From Berberis thunbergii (taxonomy: Eukaryota > Streptophyta > Magnoliopsida > Ranunculales > Berberidaceae), in assembly GCA_003290165.1 (NCBI GenBank), contig QNQO01000504.1, forward strand, positions 558,001 through 622,000: a stretch of 64,000 nt of DNA. Reading direction: 5' to 3'. The position numbers and the translations under genes are program-made. The stretch's first letter is position 1, and every line of letters starts with the position of its first letter. The notes under the pieces were generated by a model, which worked only from the letters and a program-made list of their open reading frames with translations, did not search any database and was not told the DNA's origin. Positions 1 to 12,324 of this stretch are shown piece after piece.

Positions 1-5
1 AGAAT

Positions 6-660
6 CAGTGTTCTAAAATCGCTAGGCACTGGGCGGGCGGCGATCAGGAGCCTAGCGCCCATGGGCCTAGGCGGTCTTAAGCTTCGTATTATAACTTTAA
101 TAATTTACAAAAGTGAAGCATAATACCTTATCAATTACATCCAATTTAAAGCCAATATACATATTCAAAATTTAAAAACATGAAAAATTAACAATCATGA
201 ACAAAATTTATTAAAACTTAAATGACTGAAGTTGGTCATGATGGATACTTTATATAAAATTGAATTTGTGGACAAATATCCAAACCTACTCTTTTATTTT
301 TCTTCAAATTGTATGAATAACCTCAGTCATATTTAATAAAATCTACATTAGTAAAATTGGTACCGGCAAATCCTTTGAGAATTCCATTAATTAATCATCA
401 TTTGCTACATTTAGACATATACTGAATAAAAAAAATTGAATAGTTTATTTCTAAAAAAGAGGAAAGAAAATTAAAATAAGAACACAATCAACCTTATTAA
501 AAAATAAAAAATAAAAAATAAAAATCACCCAGACCGCCTAGACCCCGCCTAGACTGCCCAGAACCGCCCAGATTGCCCAGAACCACCCAGACTGCCCACC
601 CAGCCATTAATCTGGGCGGTTTTTCACCTTCTAGCCGCTAGGCCGATTTTTAGAACACTG
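6..660. mobile_element. hAT-type MITE with CTAGGCGG-rich ends
   Basis: The ends are inverted copies of CAGTGTTCTAAAA (starting at 6 and ending at 660). Inside them lie clustered CCTAGGCGG/CCGCCTAG and CCGCCCAG motifs on both sides of an AT-rich core without a reading frame. The eight bases after the right end (661..668) read GTCAGAAT, and the five bases visible before the left end are AGAAT. This fits an 8-bp target duplication cut by the window edge, the size made by hAT transposases. At 655 bp with no coding capacity it is non-autonomous. It sits in the 3' non-coding part of the gypsy-type element that follows. Confidence 0.85.
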
Positions 661-2403
661 GTCAGAATAATATATCAACGAGTTTAACAACGATTTAATA
701 GTACCTAAAGGTTAAATAAATTTCATCAATTATCCTCAACTTGAAGTGTGTGTGTGCATAGCTTTATCAACATAACTTTCTTTTTTCTCAGTAAATATAC
801 AACTAGATAACATTTGGATAATATGCTTGTCGCTCAGAAATGAATCACTCAGAGATTGGTTAGTTATCACTCAGTTTATATGTGAGAAAGAGAATAAATT
901 ATGGAAACATAAACATCTCAAGTATAATAATCATGAAAAACGGACTTTTCAAAGAATGAAATGAATATGATCTCATGGACAGGAATATCAATTACTTTGA
1001 GAATGTCGAATCATACACCATAGTTCTTGTCTATTTAATATCCACATCTATGAACAAGATCTTTACTTAAAATCAATTAGGTCTTTATTAGGTTGTAATG
1101 AGGCTAAGATTTTTGCTAACAAGAATGGAAAATGATACGAGAAAATTATCTGAGAATGGATACATCCTTTAATAAACACGTGGGGGCTCTGAAGAATAAA
1201 CCAATGTTGTACACCATTAATTTTTCTTCCTTCAAATTTTTTCTTCACATTTTTTTCTTTTTATATTTTTTTTCGAAGCATCAATTCTTTTTTATAAGAT
1301 CAACGACATGCTTTCCCCTTCTGCACAATAAAACATTTCAGTCCCGAGGATTCATTGAATATTTAATTTCAACTATTTTTATTTGGCCATTTCAAAAATA
1401 TATCAACCATACACATTCTCAGAGACATTGGGTAAGGATAAAAATAATATGAGATATTACTCCATAACTGGAGTAGGTAATGGAGATGAGGTTAGCAAAG
1501 AAAAAGTTTATTTAAAGGCTCAAAGGGTTGTAAACGGGTATTTATTATTAGGTAGGCTAAAAGGCTAAAGGACAGTTCAAAGAAAAAAAATTGCCTATAT
1601 CACTTCTTAACCTCTAGTCGATATTATGACATCTTAACTAAATAAAACAAAAAGTTCTAGTGTAATAATTCAATTTTAACACCATTCTCAAAGCAATCAA
1701 TAAAAGAAACAAAAATAATGAGATCATCAACGAGAAAATGCGGATTCAAGAAAAGTCAAAGTTTATTTAATAACCATCAAGAAAAATAGAATGTCTCGAA
1801 ACTCATAAGAGTTAAGTCTTCACTATTACTATAAGGTTTTCTAATAAATATCTTAATGATTAACTTCAAGTCATGCTAACTCGACTTATAGTGCATGAGT
1901 GGTCGATTCGAAAAAAAATTATAATGAAATATATTTAACTTAAGATAATATCAAACCATATGTTTTCCTATTGATATATAAAAGTGACAAGTGTAAGCAT
2001 GCATGCATTCCTAAAATTTTCAGGCATACTTGAAAGCACATCCTCTTCATTGGAAAGGAACTTAGATTTTGAATGCATTTTCAAATCCAAAAATTTTCAC
2101 ACATTCATAATTAGCTATGTATTCAATGGAGATTGAGTAGACTACAATAATCAATTGTGAAATACATTTCAGTTCAAAATTATTGAAGAATGCAGGAAAA
2201 CTCATAAATCTCACCCGCAAACCTGAACCAAACATTGTCCTCAATGTATAAAATGATGACTATGACAAATGCAGAAAAAGAAAAGATGAGAGTTAGAGTG
2301 ATATTACCATGGAAAGTTTTACCAATTTCCACGAAATTGTCCATCAATGAATGCTCAACAACATAAGAACTGTGGACTCATAAAAATAAATTGATAAAAA
2401 CAA
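661..2403 (-). other. 3' non-coding region of the outer element
   Basis: There is no convincing coding region. The sequence aligns by eye with 6290..7900 of the inner element: shared stretches include the TCCTCAACT...GTGTGTGTG block, CACTCAGAGATT and CTCATGGACA. It is therefore an inherited part of both elements lying between pol and the 3' LTR. It contains two short poly-T/poly-A stretches and no tandem array. Confidence 0.6.
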
Positions 2404-5400
2404 TACAGGACACAAAAAGATATACAAATGAAAAAATGAAAAAAATTTCATGTATCAGTTGTAAGTCAAAATTGTTACGCAGCTAACGAGTATGAGTGAA
2501 ATACAACTAGAAAGAACTCGAAAATCAATTCAGACTAACCATAATGACACAACTGAAGCTAGGCTGCCTCCTAGAAGCGTTTAGTTTAATGTCGTCAGCC
2601 CAACATATATTCTTCCTCATAAATGATGTACCATGAAATGACGAGGAAGACATAGTGAACACTCCCCCAAACCTAGACACTTAGTCCATGATGTTGACTA
2701 GATCATATAGAAATAACCGAAAAAGTTGAGAATCCGTCCAACATATAGTAGCACCTACATGCAGCAAAACAAAAACTAACACATCCCTAAAACAAAACAA
2801 AAACTACATGTTGGAGCAAAAAGTACAAAAACTAAAAATTATAGAGAAAATGCATCCCTAACACATCCCTAAAACAAAACAAAAACTACAAAAACCTACA
2901 TGCACCAAAACAAAAACTAACACATCCCTAAAATGACGAAGACGCCATGCAAAATCATAAAGAAAATGAAAATTTAACCCCCGATCGTAAAGAAGTCATA
3001 GGAATCAGGAGCAAAAAGTTGTCACAAACAGGAATATTCTGCAAATGACTATTTCATACTCCTAAAAAGAGACACCCTATGTCTGGTGTCAAATCGGAAG
3101 ATTGAATGGGTTGCACATTAGGATAGTCAAAATTAAAATCATCCCTTAAGAACAAGGGATCCACATAGGTAGCGTCAATCATTATTAAAGGGATGGAAAG
3201 AGGTATGTCTATAGATATATCAGGTGGTACAGGCTCATCATAATAAAATGAATTGCACAAAGATGATGAGCTAGACAGCTCAACAACACCCCCAAACCTA
3301 GAATCAACACTACCTATGGGATGTATTCTCTCCAAAGAATACTGAGAATCAGACTTAATGTAAAAGTCACTAGGAAGACATATGTCAAATGGGTCATCAT
3401 GAACAGGTGGAAAAGGAAATGGGTCAGAAAGCCCAATAGTATCAGCATAAGGGTTCAGTTTTGACTCACTGAGTGAAAGGAGTTCCACTCTAGGCTTCCA
3501 TGTGTAACCCGGATCCATAATAGGGGCTGAATCAAGCAAAACATTCACATCCCTAATGGAGTCATCAATATGGAAGTCTAAACCAAAGTGAGTCAAACAT
3601 GCTGCTAAGGGATCATCTGATACAGACTGCAATAAGGAATTCTCCACCAAACTCTCAATCATGTCAACTTCACAAACATCCTCGGGCTCGGGAGATTGTT
3701 GATTAACATTAAAAACTTTGAGTTTGACGGTCATGTTGCCAAATGAGAATTTCATAATTCCATTCCTATAGTTAATAATGGCATTGGATGTGGCAAAAAA
3801 TGGTTGACCCAAAATGACTGAAATGTGACTAGAGGGATTGTGAACAGGTTGTGTATCAAGAACTATAAAGTCCACAGGGTAATAAAACTTTTCAACCTTG
3901 ATAATCACATCTTCTATAACACCATGGGGGGTTCTGACAGAACAATCTGGCAATTGCAGTGTTACTCTAGTCGGTTTTAACCCACTGAGACCTAATTGCT
4001 CATAAACAGAATATGACAATAAATTAACACTCGCCCCTAAAAAGATATACAGGACACAAAAAGATATACAAATGAAAAAATGAAAAAAAAATTACATGTA
4101 TCAGTTGTAAGTCAAAATTGTTACGGAGCCAACGAGTATGAGTGAAATATAACTAGAAAGAACTCGAAAATCAATCCAGACTAACCATAATGACACAACT
4201 GAAGCTAGGCTGCCTCCTAGAAGCGCTTGGTTTAACGTCGTCAGCCCGACATTTATTCTTCCTCATAAATGATGTACCATGAAATGACAAGGAAGACATA
4301 GTGAAAACTCCCTCAAACCTAGACACTTAGTCGATGATGTTGACTAGATCATATAGCAATAATAGAAAAAGTTGAGGTTTCGTCTAACATATAGTAGCAC
4401 CTACATGCAGCACAACAAAAACTAACACATCCCTAAAATGACGAAGACACCATGCAAAATCATAGAGAAAATGCAAACGAACCCACGGTCGTAAAGAAGT
4501 CAGGGATCTGGAGCAGAAAGATGTCACCAAAATAATATCCTACAAATGACTATTTCCTACTCTTAAAAAGGGACATCCTATGTCTGGTGTCAAATCGGAA
4601 GATTGAATGTGTTGCACATTAAGATGGTCAAAATTAAAATCATCCCTTAAGAACAAGAGATCCACATAGGTAGCGTCAGTCACTATTAAAGGGATGAAAA
4701 GAGGTATGTCTATAGATATATTAGGTGATACAGACTCATCATAACAAAATGAATTGCACAAAGATGATGAGCTAGATAGCTCAACAACACCCCCAAACCT
4801 GGAATCCACACTACCTATGGGATGTATTCTCTCCAAATAATACTGAGAATCAGACTTCATGTAAAAGTCACTAGGAGGACATATGTCAAATGGGTCATCA
4901 TGAACAGGCGGAAAAGGGAATGGGTCAGAAAGCCCAATAGTATCAGCATAAGGGTTCAGTTTTGACTCACTGATTGGAAGGAGTTCCACTTTAGGCTTCC
5001 ATGTGTAACCCGGATCCATAATAGGGGATAAATTAAGCAAAGCATTCACTTCCCTAATGGAGTCATCAATATCAAAGTCTAAACCGAAGTGAGTCAAACA
5101 TGCTGCTAAGGGATCATCTGATACAGACTGCAATAAGGAATTCTCCACCGAACTCTGAATCATGTCAACTTCACAAAGATCCTTGGGCTCGGGAGGTTGT
5201 TGACTAACATTAAAAACTTTGAGTTCAACGGTCATGTTGTCAAATGGCAATTTCATAATTCCATTCCTGTAGTTAATAATGGCATTGGATGTGGCCAAAA
5301 ATGGTTTACCCAAAATGACTGGAATGTGACTAGATGGGTTGTGAACAGGTTGTGTATCAAGAACTATAAAGTCCACAGGGTAATAAAATTTTTCAACCTT

Positions 5401-5541
5401 GATAATCACATCCTCTATAACACCACGGGGGACTCTGACAGACCGATCTGCCAATTACAGTGTTACTCTAGTCGGTTTTAACCCACCGAGACCTAATTGC
5501 TCATAAACAGAATATGGCAATAAATTAACACTTGCCCCTAA
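2404..5541 (-). repeat. Tandem duplication of the protease block (two units of about 1.6 and 1.5 kb)
   Basis: Unit A (about 2404..4042) and unit B (about 4043..5541) begin with the same ACAGGACACAAAAAGATATAC phrase region and end with the same AACACT[CT]GCCCCTAAA phrase, and they agree closely along their length. Both contain the gypsy signature AAGCGCTTGG/GTTTAAC near AGCTAGGCTGCCTCC. Unit A carries a further short direct repeat (AACACATCCCTAAAACAAAA, about 2775..2935) absent from unit B. The junction falls in the codon for the protease active-site aspartate, so only unit B keeps it. Confidence 0.8.
3054..4042 (-). pseudogene. Retropepsin-like protease, duplicated copy A
   Basis: The longest open frame in this part of the window (321 codons from 4019). 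It reads through SVYEQLGLSGLKPTRVTLQL, VIEDVIIKVEKFYYPVDFIV and VILGQPF, the conserved strands of the aspartic protease of plant gypsy elements. The N-terminal catalytic motif DLGAS of copy B is replaced here by FLGAS, because the duplication breakpoint falls on it. This copy should therefore be inactive. The downstream 190 residues are the acidic linker between protease and reverse transcriptase and end in a stop with no RT following. Confidence 0.7.
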
Positions 5542-6066
5542 ATCCAATAATGCCTTATCTATCACATGATCACCGATAATACAATAAATAGTCGGGCAAC
5601 TAGGACCCCTATACTAAGGCGGGGTTCTGTGTTGAATAATTGAGCTTACTTGCTCGGTGAGGAAGGATCTCTTTTGCACATGGAGCTTCCGCTTTTGTGT
5701 GCAAAGATCCTTCAAAAACTTGGCATAGTTAGGAACTTGCTTGATAGTATCAAGTAATGGGATATTTATGTGAACTTGTTTAAAATTTTCCATTACGTCG
5801 TTTACACTTGTTCCTTTCTTTGCCGGAGCTAACCATGATGGAAACGGTGCCCTAGGAAAATAAGATGCCTGAGTAGGGTCAGAGTCAAGAGGCACATCTT
5901 TAGAAGATGAGGCTTTATCAGCCTCCTTGTCGGATGGAGATGCAACCTGCGTTGACTTAGACGGAGATGCAATGACACTCGAATCAGACACTTGTACCCG
6001 ATTGTCAACTTGTTTTTCACTCCGAAGGGTAATAATAGATTGGACATCTTCATGGTGTGACTCAGA
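4540..6066 (-). pseudogene. gag C-terminus and retropepsin-like protease, copy B
   Basis: Minus-strand remains of the gag-protease polyprotein. 5991 to 5614 contains VHINIPLLDTIKQVPNYAKF, the conserved segment upstream of the protease in Athila-type elements. A short frame change then leads to CxxGDHVIDKALLDLGASVN (about 5600 to 5520) with the active-site Asp, and to the flap and C-terminal strands in the 304-codon frame from 5454. One CAA-to-TAA change just before 5454 interrupts the frame. The gag reading starts at 12325 on the other side of the nested element and joins here across the TGTAC duplication. Confidence 0.7.
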
Positions 6067-6071
6067 TGTAC
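6067..6071. repeat. Target site duplication TGTAC, left copy
   Basis: TGTAC directly precedes the LTR edge at 6072 and is repeated at 12325..12329 after the other LTR edge. This proves that 6072..12324 inserted as one retrotransposon into the gag region of the outer element. Confidence 0.85.
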
Positions 6072-6262
6072 TGATGCGAGTTTTATTAACCTAAATTAAT
6101 AGGCTAATTTAACCCACTTGTAATAACCGCAAGTGCACGGTGTCTAGCTAGTAGTCAACGACAAGTACGGGTCGATCCCACGAGGAAGGTGGATGCAATT
6201 GAATTTAATAATTTACTTAAACTAATTTACAGAAAAATAGGGTTACAATATTTTTTTTTTTA
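6072..6262 (-). repeat. 3' LTR remnant of the inner element
   Basis: It matches the left 190 bases of the 11107..12324 LTR (TGATGCGAGTTTTATTAACC at the edge, then CCCACTTGTAATAACCGCAA and GATCCCACGAGGAAGGTGG). The match stops at a poly-T run near 6255, where internal 3' non-coding sequence begins. The other 1 kb of the LTR and the polypurine tract are absent. Confidence 0.8.
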
Positions 6263-8090
6263 AACTTCAAGAAATGCAGGAAACCAACAGTGTCATTTTA
6301 TAGTGTATCAACAAATCTCCAAATAATTTAATATTCTCCAAAAGTTAGAAAAAATTCATAATCATCCTCAACTCAATGTGTGTGTGTGTGTGGATAGCAC
6401 TATCAACATAACTTTTCATTTCAGAGTAAAACAATGACTAAATCTCCAACTGAAAGTTTGTTTTGACTTCAAACCTCTCATGTCACTCACAATAAAACAC
6501 TCAGAGATTTGGTATTTCACTCAGTTTATATGTGAAGAAGGAGTAAATAATGGAAAACAATCATCTCACATATAGTATTGTGAAGAACGAACTTTTCAAG
6601 AATGGAATGAACATGATCTCATGGACAAGAATATCAATTGCTTTTAGGAATGTAGAATCAAACTCATAGGTCTTGGTTATTAAATCTCCACATCTACGGA
6701 ACCAACCTTTACCTAAGATCAATTAGGACTTTGTTGGGTTGTAACGGGGCCTGGGTAATGGTTTATAAGGAATGTCAAAGGATTCTAACAAAAATTTCCA
6801 GGAATGTATACACCCATTCACGAACAATTAGGGCTGTCAAGAATAAACCGATGTTGCGAACCATCAATTTTTTTCTTTATTCTCACATTTTTATCCTCAT
6901 TGACATTATTCTTCTGCCCCTTTTTTTTACTATTTTTTCTTTTCTTCAACACTTTTTTTGTCACATAGAGGATTTATGAAATATCTCATATTTTGCTTTT
7001 TGATGCCCTTTTTACACCAAGTATATTCATCCATACACATTTTCAGAAACGTTGGGTAAAGGTTAATGGGTTAACAAATAAAAGCTATTCTAAGGCTCAA
7101 AAGGCTACAAAAAGGTTAATGTTATAGATAAGTTAAAATGCTAGTAAATGGTCTAAAGAAAGAAATACCCAGATCATTTCATAAGTTCGGCTCAGTATTA
7201 TGACATCTCAATTGAATAAGCCAAGAAGTTCTAGTGTAATAATTCAATTTTGATGTCATTCCCAAAGCAATTGATTAGAAAAATGAGAATAATGAGATCA
7301 TTAACGAGATAATACAGACTCAAGAAAAATCAGAGTTTATGTATAACCCTCGGAAAAATAAAAAAGTTCAAAACTTTCAAGGTTAAGTCTCCACTATTAT
7401 TCTAAGGCTTTCTAGTGCATATTTCACTCATCAACTTCAAGTTATGCTAACATGGCTCATGGTGTAAAGATAATTGAGTTGAAAAATCTTATGAACTAGA
7501 TCTAACTTAAAGATCATACTAAACTTTTAGTTTTTATCAACATACCAATATGTCAAGTTGGCTTGCATTTTGTTGAGCATAAACCATTTAAAATCCATTT
7601 TCATAATCACAGAAGACCAAGTTTTCTTGACAGAAAAGCATTTTTTTAAGCATAAGAAAAGAAAATACTACAAAAAATTCACCGACTCATGAACCCTACC
7701 CCCAAACCTAATCCAAACATTGTCCTCAATGTTTAACAAAATAATTCTAACAAATGAATGAAATAAGTACATGAGAGGAGGTTAGAACAGTATTACCACG
7801 GTGAAGATTTTACCAATTTTCAAGAAGTCATCCATCAATGAGGCTCACAAACATAAGAATCACGGAGTTTTCATTAGAAATCGATAAAATGCAGATTCGA
7901 CACTAACAAAGAAAACTAAAAAAAGGCAAGTTGTAAGTCAAAACTGTTATGGAGCTAACGAGTATGAGTGAAACACAACTAAATAGGGTCTCGAAAATCA
8001 ATCCAGACTACCAGCAAAGACACACAACTAAAGCTAGGCTACCTCCTAGGAGCGCTTGGTTTAATGTCATCAGCCCGACAAATATTCTTC
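6263..8090 (-). other. 3' non-coding region of the inner element
   Basis: No gene is seen. The region is collinear with 661..2550 of the outer element, including the GTGTGTGTG run and the CACTCAGAGATT block, and ends in the AAGCGCTTGG-type phrase near 8058. Short open frames on both strands are incidental. Confidence 0.55.
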
Positions 8091-8930
8091 CTAAAAAATG
8101 GTGTATCGAAAAGTGGAGAGGAAGACATGACAAATACTTAGTCCATGGTCGTATATCAACAACCTGAATAGTTGAGGATCAATCCACTCAAAAACATCAA
8201 CCACATGCGACACAAGATATACTAGCACATCCCAAAAGTTGCAAGGACACCATCTAAAATCATATAAAAATTGTAAAGAATCTCGCATTCCTTGGAATTC
8301 AGTATGGATCTTAAACATGAATGGGTCGCAAGTAGTAATATGCAACAAAGGATCCTCCCTTACTCCTAAAATGGAACATCCTAAGTCTGGTTCCAAATAA
8401 GAAGATTGGATAATTTTCACATCAGGATGGTGAAAATTGAAATCCTCACTCAGGAACATGGGATCCATATAATTAACCCTGGTCAATGAAAATGTGATGC
8501 AAGTATATGTAACTATAGATATATCAGGTGGTACAGGCTCATCACATGAATCACACAAAAATGTTGGGCTGGATAGCTCAACAACACCCCAACCCTAGAG
8601 TTGACACTACTTATGGATTGCACTCTCTTACTAGATATCTCTCCCGATTCTTTGGGGCAACCTGTTTTGAATTCAATATAGATGAAATAATAACATGCAA
8701 AGTATCATCAGTACATGAAAACGCATACCTGAGGGTGTCAGGTAATTGTTTAAGGTCAAGCTCAGGTGGCTTAACTGATGGGGCTAGTTTTGACTCACTG
8801 AGTGGAAGAGACTCTACTTTAGATTTCCATTTATAGCTAGGATCCACAATGGGGACTGAGTCAAGAAAATCATTGACTTCCCTAATGGAATCATCAACAT
8901 CAAAGTCTAAACGAAAATGAGTCAAACAAG
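8091..8930 (-). pseudogene. pol linker remnant (between protease and RT)
   Basis: Two minus-strand frames (8925 to 8611 and 8558 to 8091) hold the acidic linker seen in the protease copies above (THFRLDFDVDDSIREVNDFL) followed by PPELDLKQLPDTLRYAF and HVIISSIL. The latter is the conserved entry to the reverse transcriptase region of Athila-type pol. The frame then degenerates and joins the 3' non-coding region. The presence of this RT-entry motif without RT indicates that the family arose by deletion of RT and integrase from a full pol. Confidence 0.6.
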
Positions 8931-9081
8931 CCTCTAAATGGTCATGTGTATCATGAAAATAGTCAAGGGGAGACTCTAAAGAATGTTCACAGTTTGATTC
9001 TATGCATGAGTCACTAGGAATGCATATGTCTAATGAGTCAACATGGGAAGGAGATGTCTGTAGTGTCTCGGAATCTACAGG

Positions 9082-9726
9082 TTAATCAATAAATGAGGTT
9101 TTATCAGCTTTCTTATGAGAGGAGGATGCAACCTGTATAAAATTGGGTGAGGATATAGTAACACTTATGTCAGGCAATCCTACTTGATTGTCAAATAATT
9201 TTCCACTCCTAAGGGTAGTAATGGATTGAACATCTTCACTGTCCAGCTCAGATGTGCCACTATTTTCAAATTGACCATTTGGGTTGGAAATAGGTTGGCT
9301 AGGGACTTTCTCTGACTCTATCTCAAGACATGACTCAGCTATTTGACTCAAAGTCATCTCAAGTTTCTTGATAGCTTGAGAGTTTTGTTGATAAATAACT
9401 GTCAATTTTGTTATATCCTGAGAATTTTGCTCAAGCATTTCTCCTGTTCGCTCTATAAAAAGGTTCAAGATATCCTCAAACCTTGATGTGTTGGATGGAG
9501 GAACAACTTGATGAAATTGAGACTCATTATCAGGAATGAAAGTTTGAGGAGACTGAGGAGTGTCTAGAGGGCCTTCATGGTACTGACCATGAGCCAATGA
9601 GAAGTTAGGATGATAGGATAAACCTGGGTTGTAATAATATAAATATGGATCATAATCAGGTCGTCGCATGACATTAAATGCATTGACTTGCTCAGGAAAC
9701 CAAGATGGATAATCCCTTGTGTTCAT
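9082..9726 (-). pseudogene. gag C-terminal region, inner element
   Basis: A 214-codon frame. It carries the tyrosine/proline-rich segment YPSWFPEQVNAFNVMRRP ... YNPGLSYHPNFS that follows the gag core in Athila-type proteins, a coiled-coil-like stretch (QNSQDITKLTVIYQQNSQ) and SITTLRSGK near the end. It stops at 9082. The next minus-strand residues lead directly into the post-protease linker, so the protease core has been lost from this copy. Confidence 0.65.
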
Positions 9727-11082
9727 TTATTTTTATTTTTATTTTTTTTAAATCACTAACTCTAAAAATATACACAGACTTACACGCAATCAACAACCAA
9801 TAAATGCACAAGAAACATGCCTCCCTAAGCAATCAACGTTTTTTAGATCAATTATCTTTTTATCTTTAGGGGACAATTATTTCTTATGTAATCTTTATGA
9901 CAAAGCAATGAGTGCTACAAGTTGATCCTAAGAATGTACACTTTACACCGCAAAGTTCAAAATCAGTAGGCTAGAGTTTTGTTTCAAGGAAACCGGATTA
10001 TCGCACAAAAGAAGGAGGTCACAATGGTCCAATTAAGTACATCCTTGTGCTACCGCTCTGTAAGCCAATAGATGTGAGAACGATTTAATGTTAAATGTAC
10101 ACTTGAGGCTTGTGTTTCTAACCCAAAACTATTAGTTACACCAATCCTTCTTGTGGATCGTAGCTTACTTATGACTCGGCGTACCGGGTAAATTACCCTT
10201 GTGGCAGTGGCCTCTCGGAGTTTATTGAATGATTAAACCCATCGTCACTTTTAGCAGCGGTCAACACAAAAATTATTGGATTCACCTTGGACTTGGTTGT
10301 CTTATGAACACCGTACCTAAAAGATAGCTCTATCAAACTTGCTAACTGATTTTAATTATGTTTGGCTATTGGTTGTACACAGCTGAAGTGATGAGGTGGG
10401 GATATCAAGTCCCACCAGTTTCTATTTAAAAACTGGGTCTGCTTATTATGAATTACTAAAGTTTAGCATCCACAATTACATAAATTGAACAACCAATCAC
10501 ACAATTTCAAACAATTACACAAAGCACCCTGGTCGCTAATACATTGTGTGTGATAGAAGTATTACAGTCTGCGCATTCCGTTCTACACAAAAAGTTAGCA
10601 CAATTCAAAAAAATGTCCGACTTCTTTTTATCCGATTCAATCAGCACACAAGCATATGCAATCAAATTACTGGTCTTGGTCTTAGAAGTCGGATTTCTAA
10701 ATCACAAGAAATTATTGGGTAACAATTAAAATTGTTTTCCTATATTTTCTTTTGACTTAGATAATTTTGGGTTTTTTTTTGGTGATTAAACAAAATGAAA
10801 AACAGTAGAGTTTAAAAATTATTACACCATGCACTCGTAAAACGAGGTGAAAATAAAATTAAAACTGTCCTCACAAAAAAAAATTGTTTGATGTTTTGCA
10901 GGATCGCCCAATTTCCTCAAGAAGCGTGTATTCTGCAAAATCAAACAAATAAAATGAAATGAGTGTAAAAAGAACTTAGCAAAATAAAAATAAAATTTTT
11001 GTTTTTTTTTCTGAATTTTTTTTTAAATATATATATTTTAAATTAGTGAAAATAAATTTTAAATTCAACTATACTGTTACCT
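9727..11082 (-). other. Leader and 5' gag region, inner element, not resolvable
   Basis: This lies between the primer site and the recognisable gag frame. It corresponds in position to the leader plus N-terminal gag of the outer element but is broken by stops in all frames. AT-rich runs near 9730 and 11000 flank it. I see no separate gene. Confidence 0.4.
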
Positions 11083-11100
11083 TCCCCGGCAACGGCGCCA
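11083..11100 (-). promoter_or_regulatory. Primer binding site, tRNA-Asp type (inner element)
   Basis: The minus strand reads TGGCGCCGTTGCCGGGGA, complementary to the 3' end of plant tRNA-Asp. It lies six bases inside the LTR edge at 11107, the expected position for priming minus-strand DNA synthesis. All 18 bases appear intact. Confidence 0.9.
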
Positions 11101-11106
11101 AAAACT

Positions 11107-12324
11107 TGATGCGGGTTTTATTAACCTAAATTAATAGGCTAATTTAACCCACTTGTAATAACCGCAAGTGCACGGTGTCTAATTGGTAGACAGTGGCAAG
11201 TACAGGTCGATCCCACGAGGAAGGTGGATGCAATTGAATTTAATAATTACTTAAACTAATTTACTGAAAAATGGGGTTACAGTATTTTTTTAAAAACTAA
11301 ACTAAAAATAAATTAAAAATAAGAACAATAAAAGAAAATGAAAAGATTGATTTTGTGGGCTTGGACTCACCAATGAGTTAGCAAAAAAATTTAAATCTAA
11401 ATTACTGAAATTATAAACGAGAATCTTTAGGGATGAGGATCCCTTGCTTACACCGAAGATGTGATCATTAAAATCCAATTATCATCATATTAAGTTTCTG
11501 ACAAACATTAGCAATTTATTTCAAGCAAATAAACTCTTACCAAGCATTAAGTGTCTTTTTAGGGCACACTTAATCAAAGTTTAAGCTTAATACGTTTTAA
11601 CACATGCTTTGAATATTGATAAAATGTTAATCTAAATACCAAACATATCAATTTTTAATCGAACATGAAAGGTGAAAGCAAATTATCAATTTTCAGAAAT
11701 AAATTGTAATTAACAATTAAACATTTAAGTCAGTAAAATAAATTAAAATGCATTATGCAACCCTTTTGGTTGTTCGGAGATGGTGGGGGCTCATTTGGTG
11801 GTGATGGCGGAGTGATCTGGACAGAGAGGGAGTGAGAGATGGACGATGATGGGATGGGTGTGATGAAAATCACTCTTTGAAGGAAGAGGGTTTGAATTTG
11901 GCTATTGATGCATGATTCCCTTCTCCTCCTCCCCCCTTTTCTCTTGTATTTATAGAGAATGATCAAAATGAATAGAGATGAGATAAATGGATGATTCATG
12001 GAGAGAATCAATGCATAATTGGAAGAATATTCTTTGGGTTTGCTTGGGCTTAGCATTGGGTTTGGGTTTATAGGTTAGGTTTTGGGTTTAAGTTATGGGC
12101 TTGGTTTTTGGTTTAAGGGTTTAGATATGTGACCATCTACTTTGTACCACCACTAGAATCGACCAATTGTCATTCCTTAAATTGTCGCCTTAATACGATT
12201 TCATCATTCACGCTCAAATTCCTACAAAGACATGAAAATGAAATAATTACTATAAAATATAATAATCGAAACACTAACATATATAAATTAAGGGATATAT
12301 TATGTAATAATTATGTGAATATCA
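11107..12324 (-). repeat. 5' LTR of the inner element (1,218 bp)
   Basis: On the minus strand it starts TGATATTCAC and ends CCGCATCA, next to the primer site. It is matched by the 842-bp LTR at 14675..15516 at both ends (CCTAAATTAATA and CCTTAAATTGTCGCC blocks), with different central sequence. The TGTAC duplication follows at 12325. On the minus strand the poly-purine rich tract and TTTATAGAG near 11950 suggest a promoter, but no start site can be fixed. Confidence 0.85.

Larger units (their letters stand above)
6072..12324 (-). mobile_element. Athila-like gypsy derivative nested in the outer element
   Basis: On the minus strand: 5' LTR 11107..12324, primer site 11083..11100, gag 9726 to 9082, a pol linker remnant 8930 to 8091, a non-coding region, and a 3' LTR remnant 6072..6262. 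Both edges are flanked by TGTAC. It belongs to the same family as the element it interrupts, because LTR ends, primer site and 3' non-coding region match. It lacks RT, RNase H, integrase and even the protease core. Most of the 3' LTR is missing, a secondary deletion, since retention of both target duplications requires two full ends at insertion. Confidence 0.85.

Noticed and set aside
1132..1452. 106-codon plus-strand frame rich in Phe and Lys
   Set aside because: Low-complexity AT-rich sequence in the 3' non-coding region of the gypsy derivative; a related stretch in the inner element (6731..6979) is not conserved as a frame.
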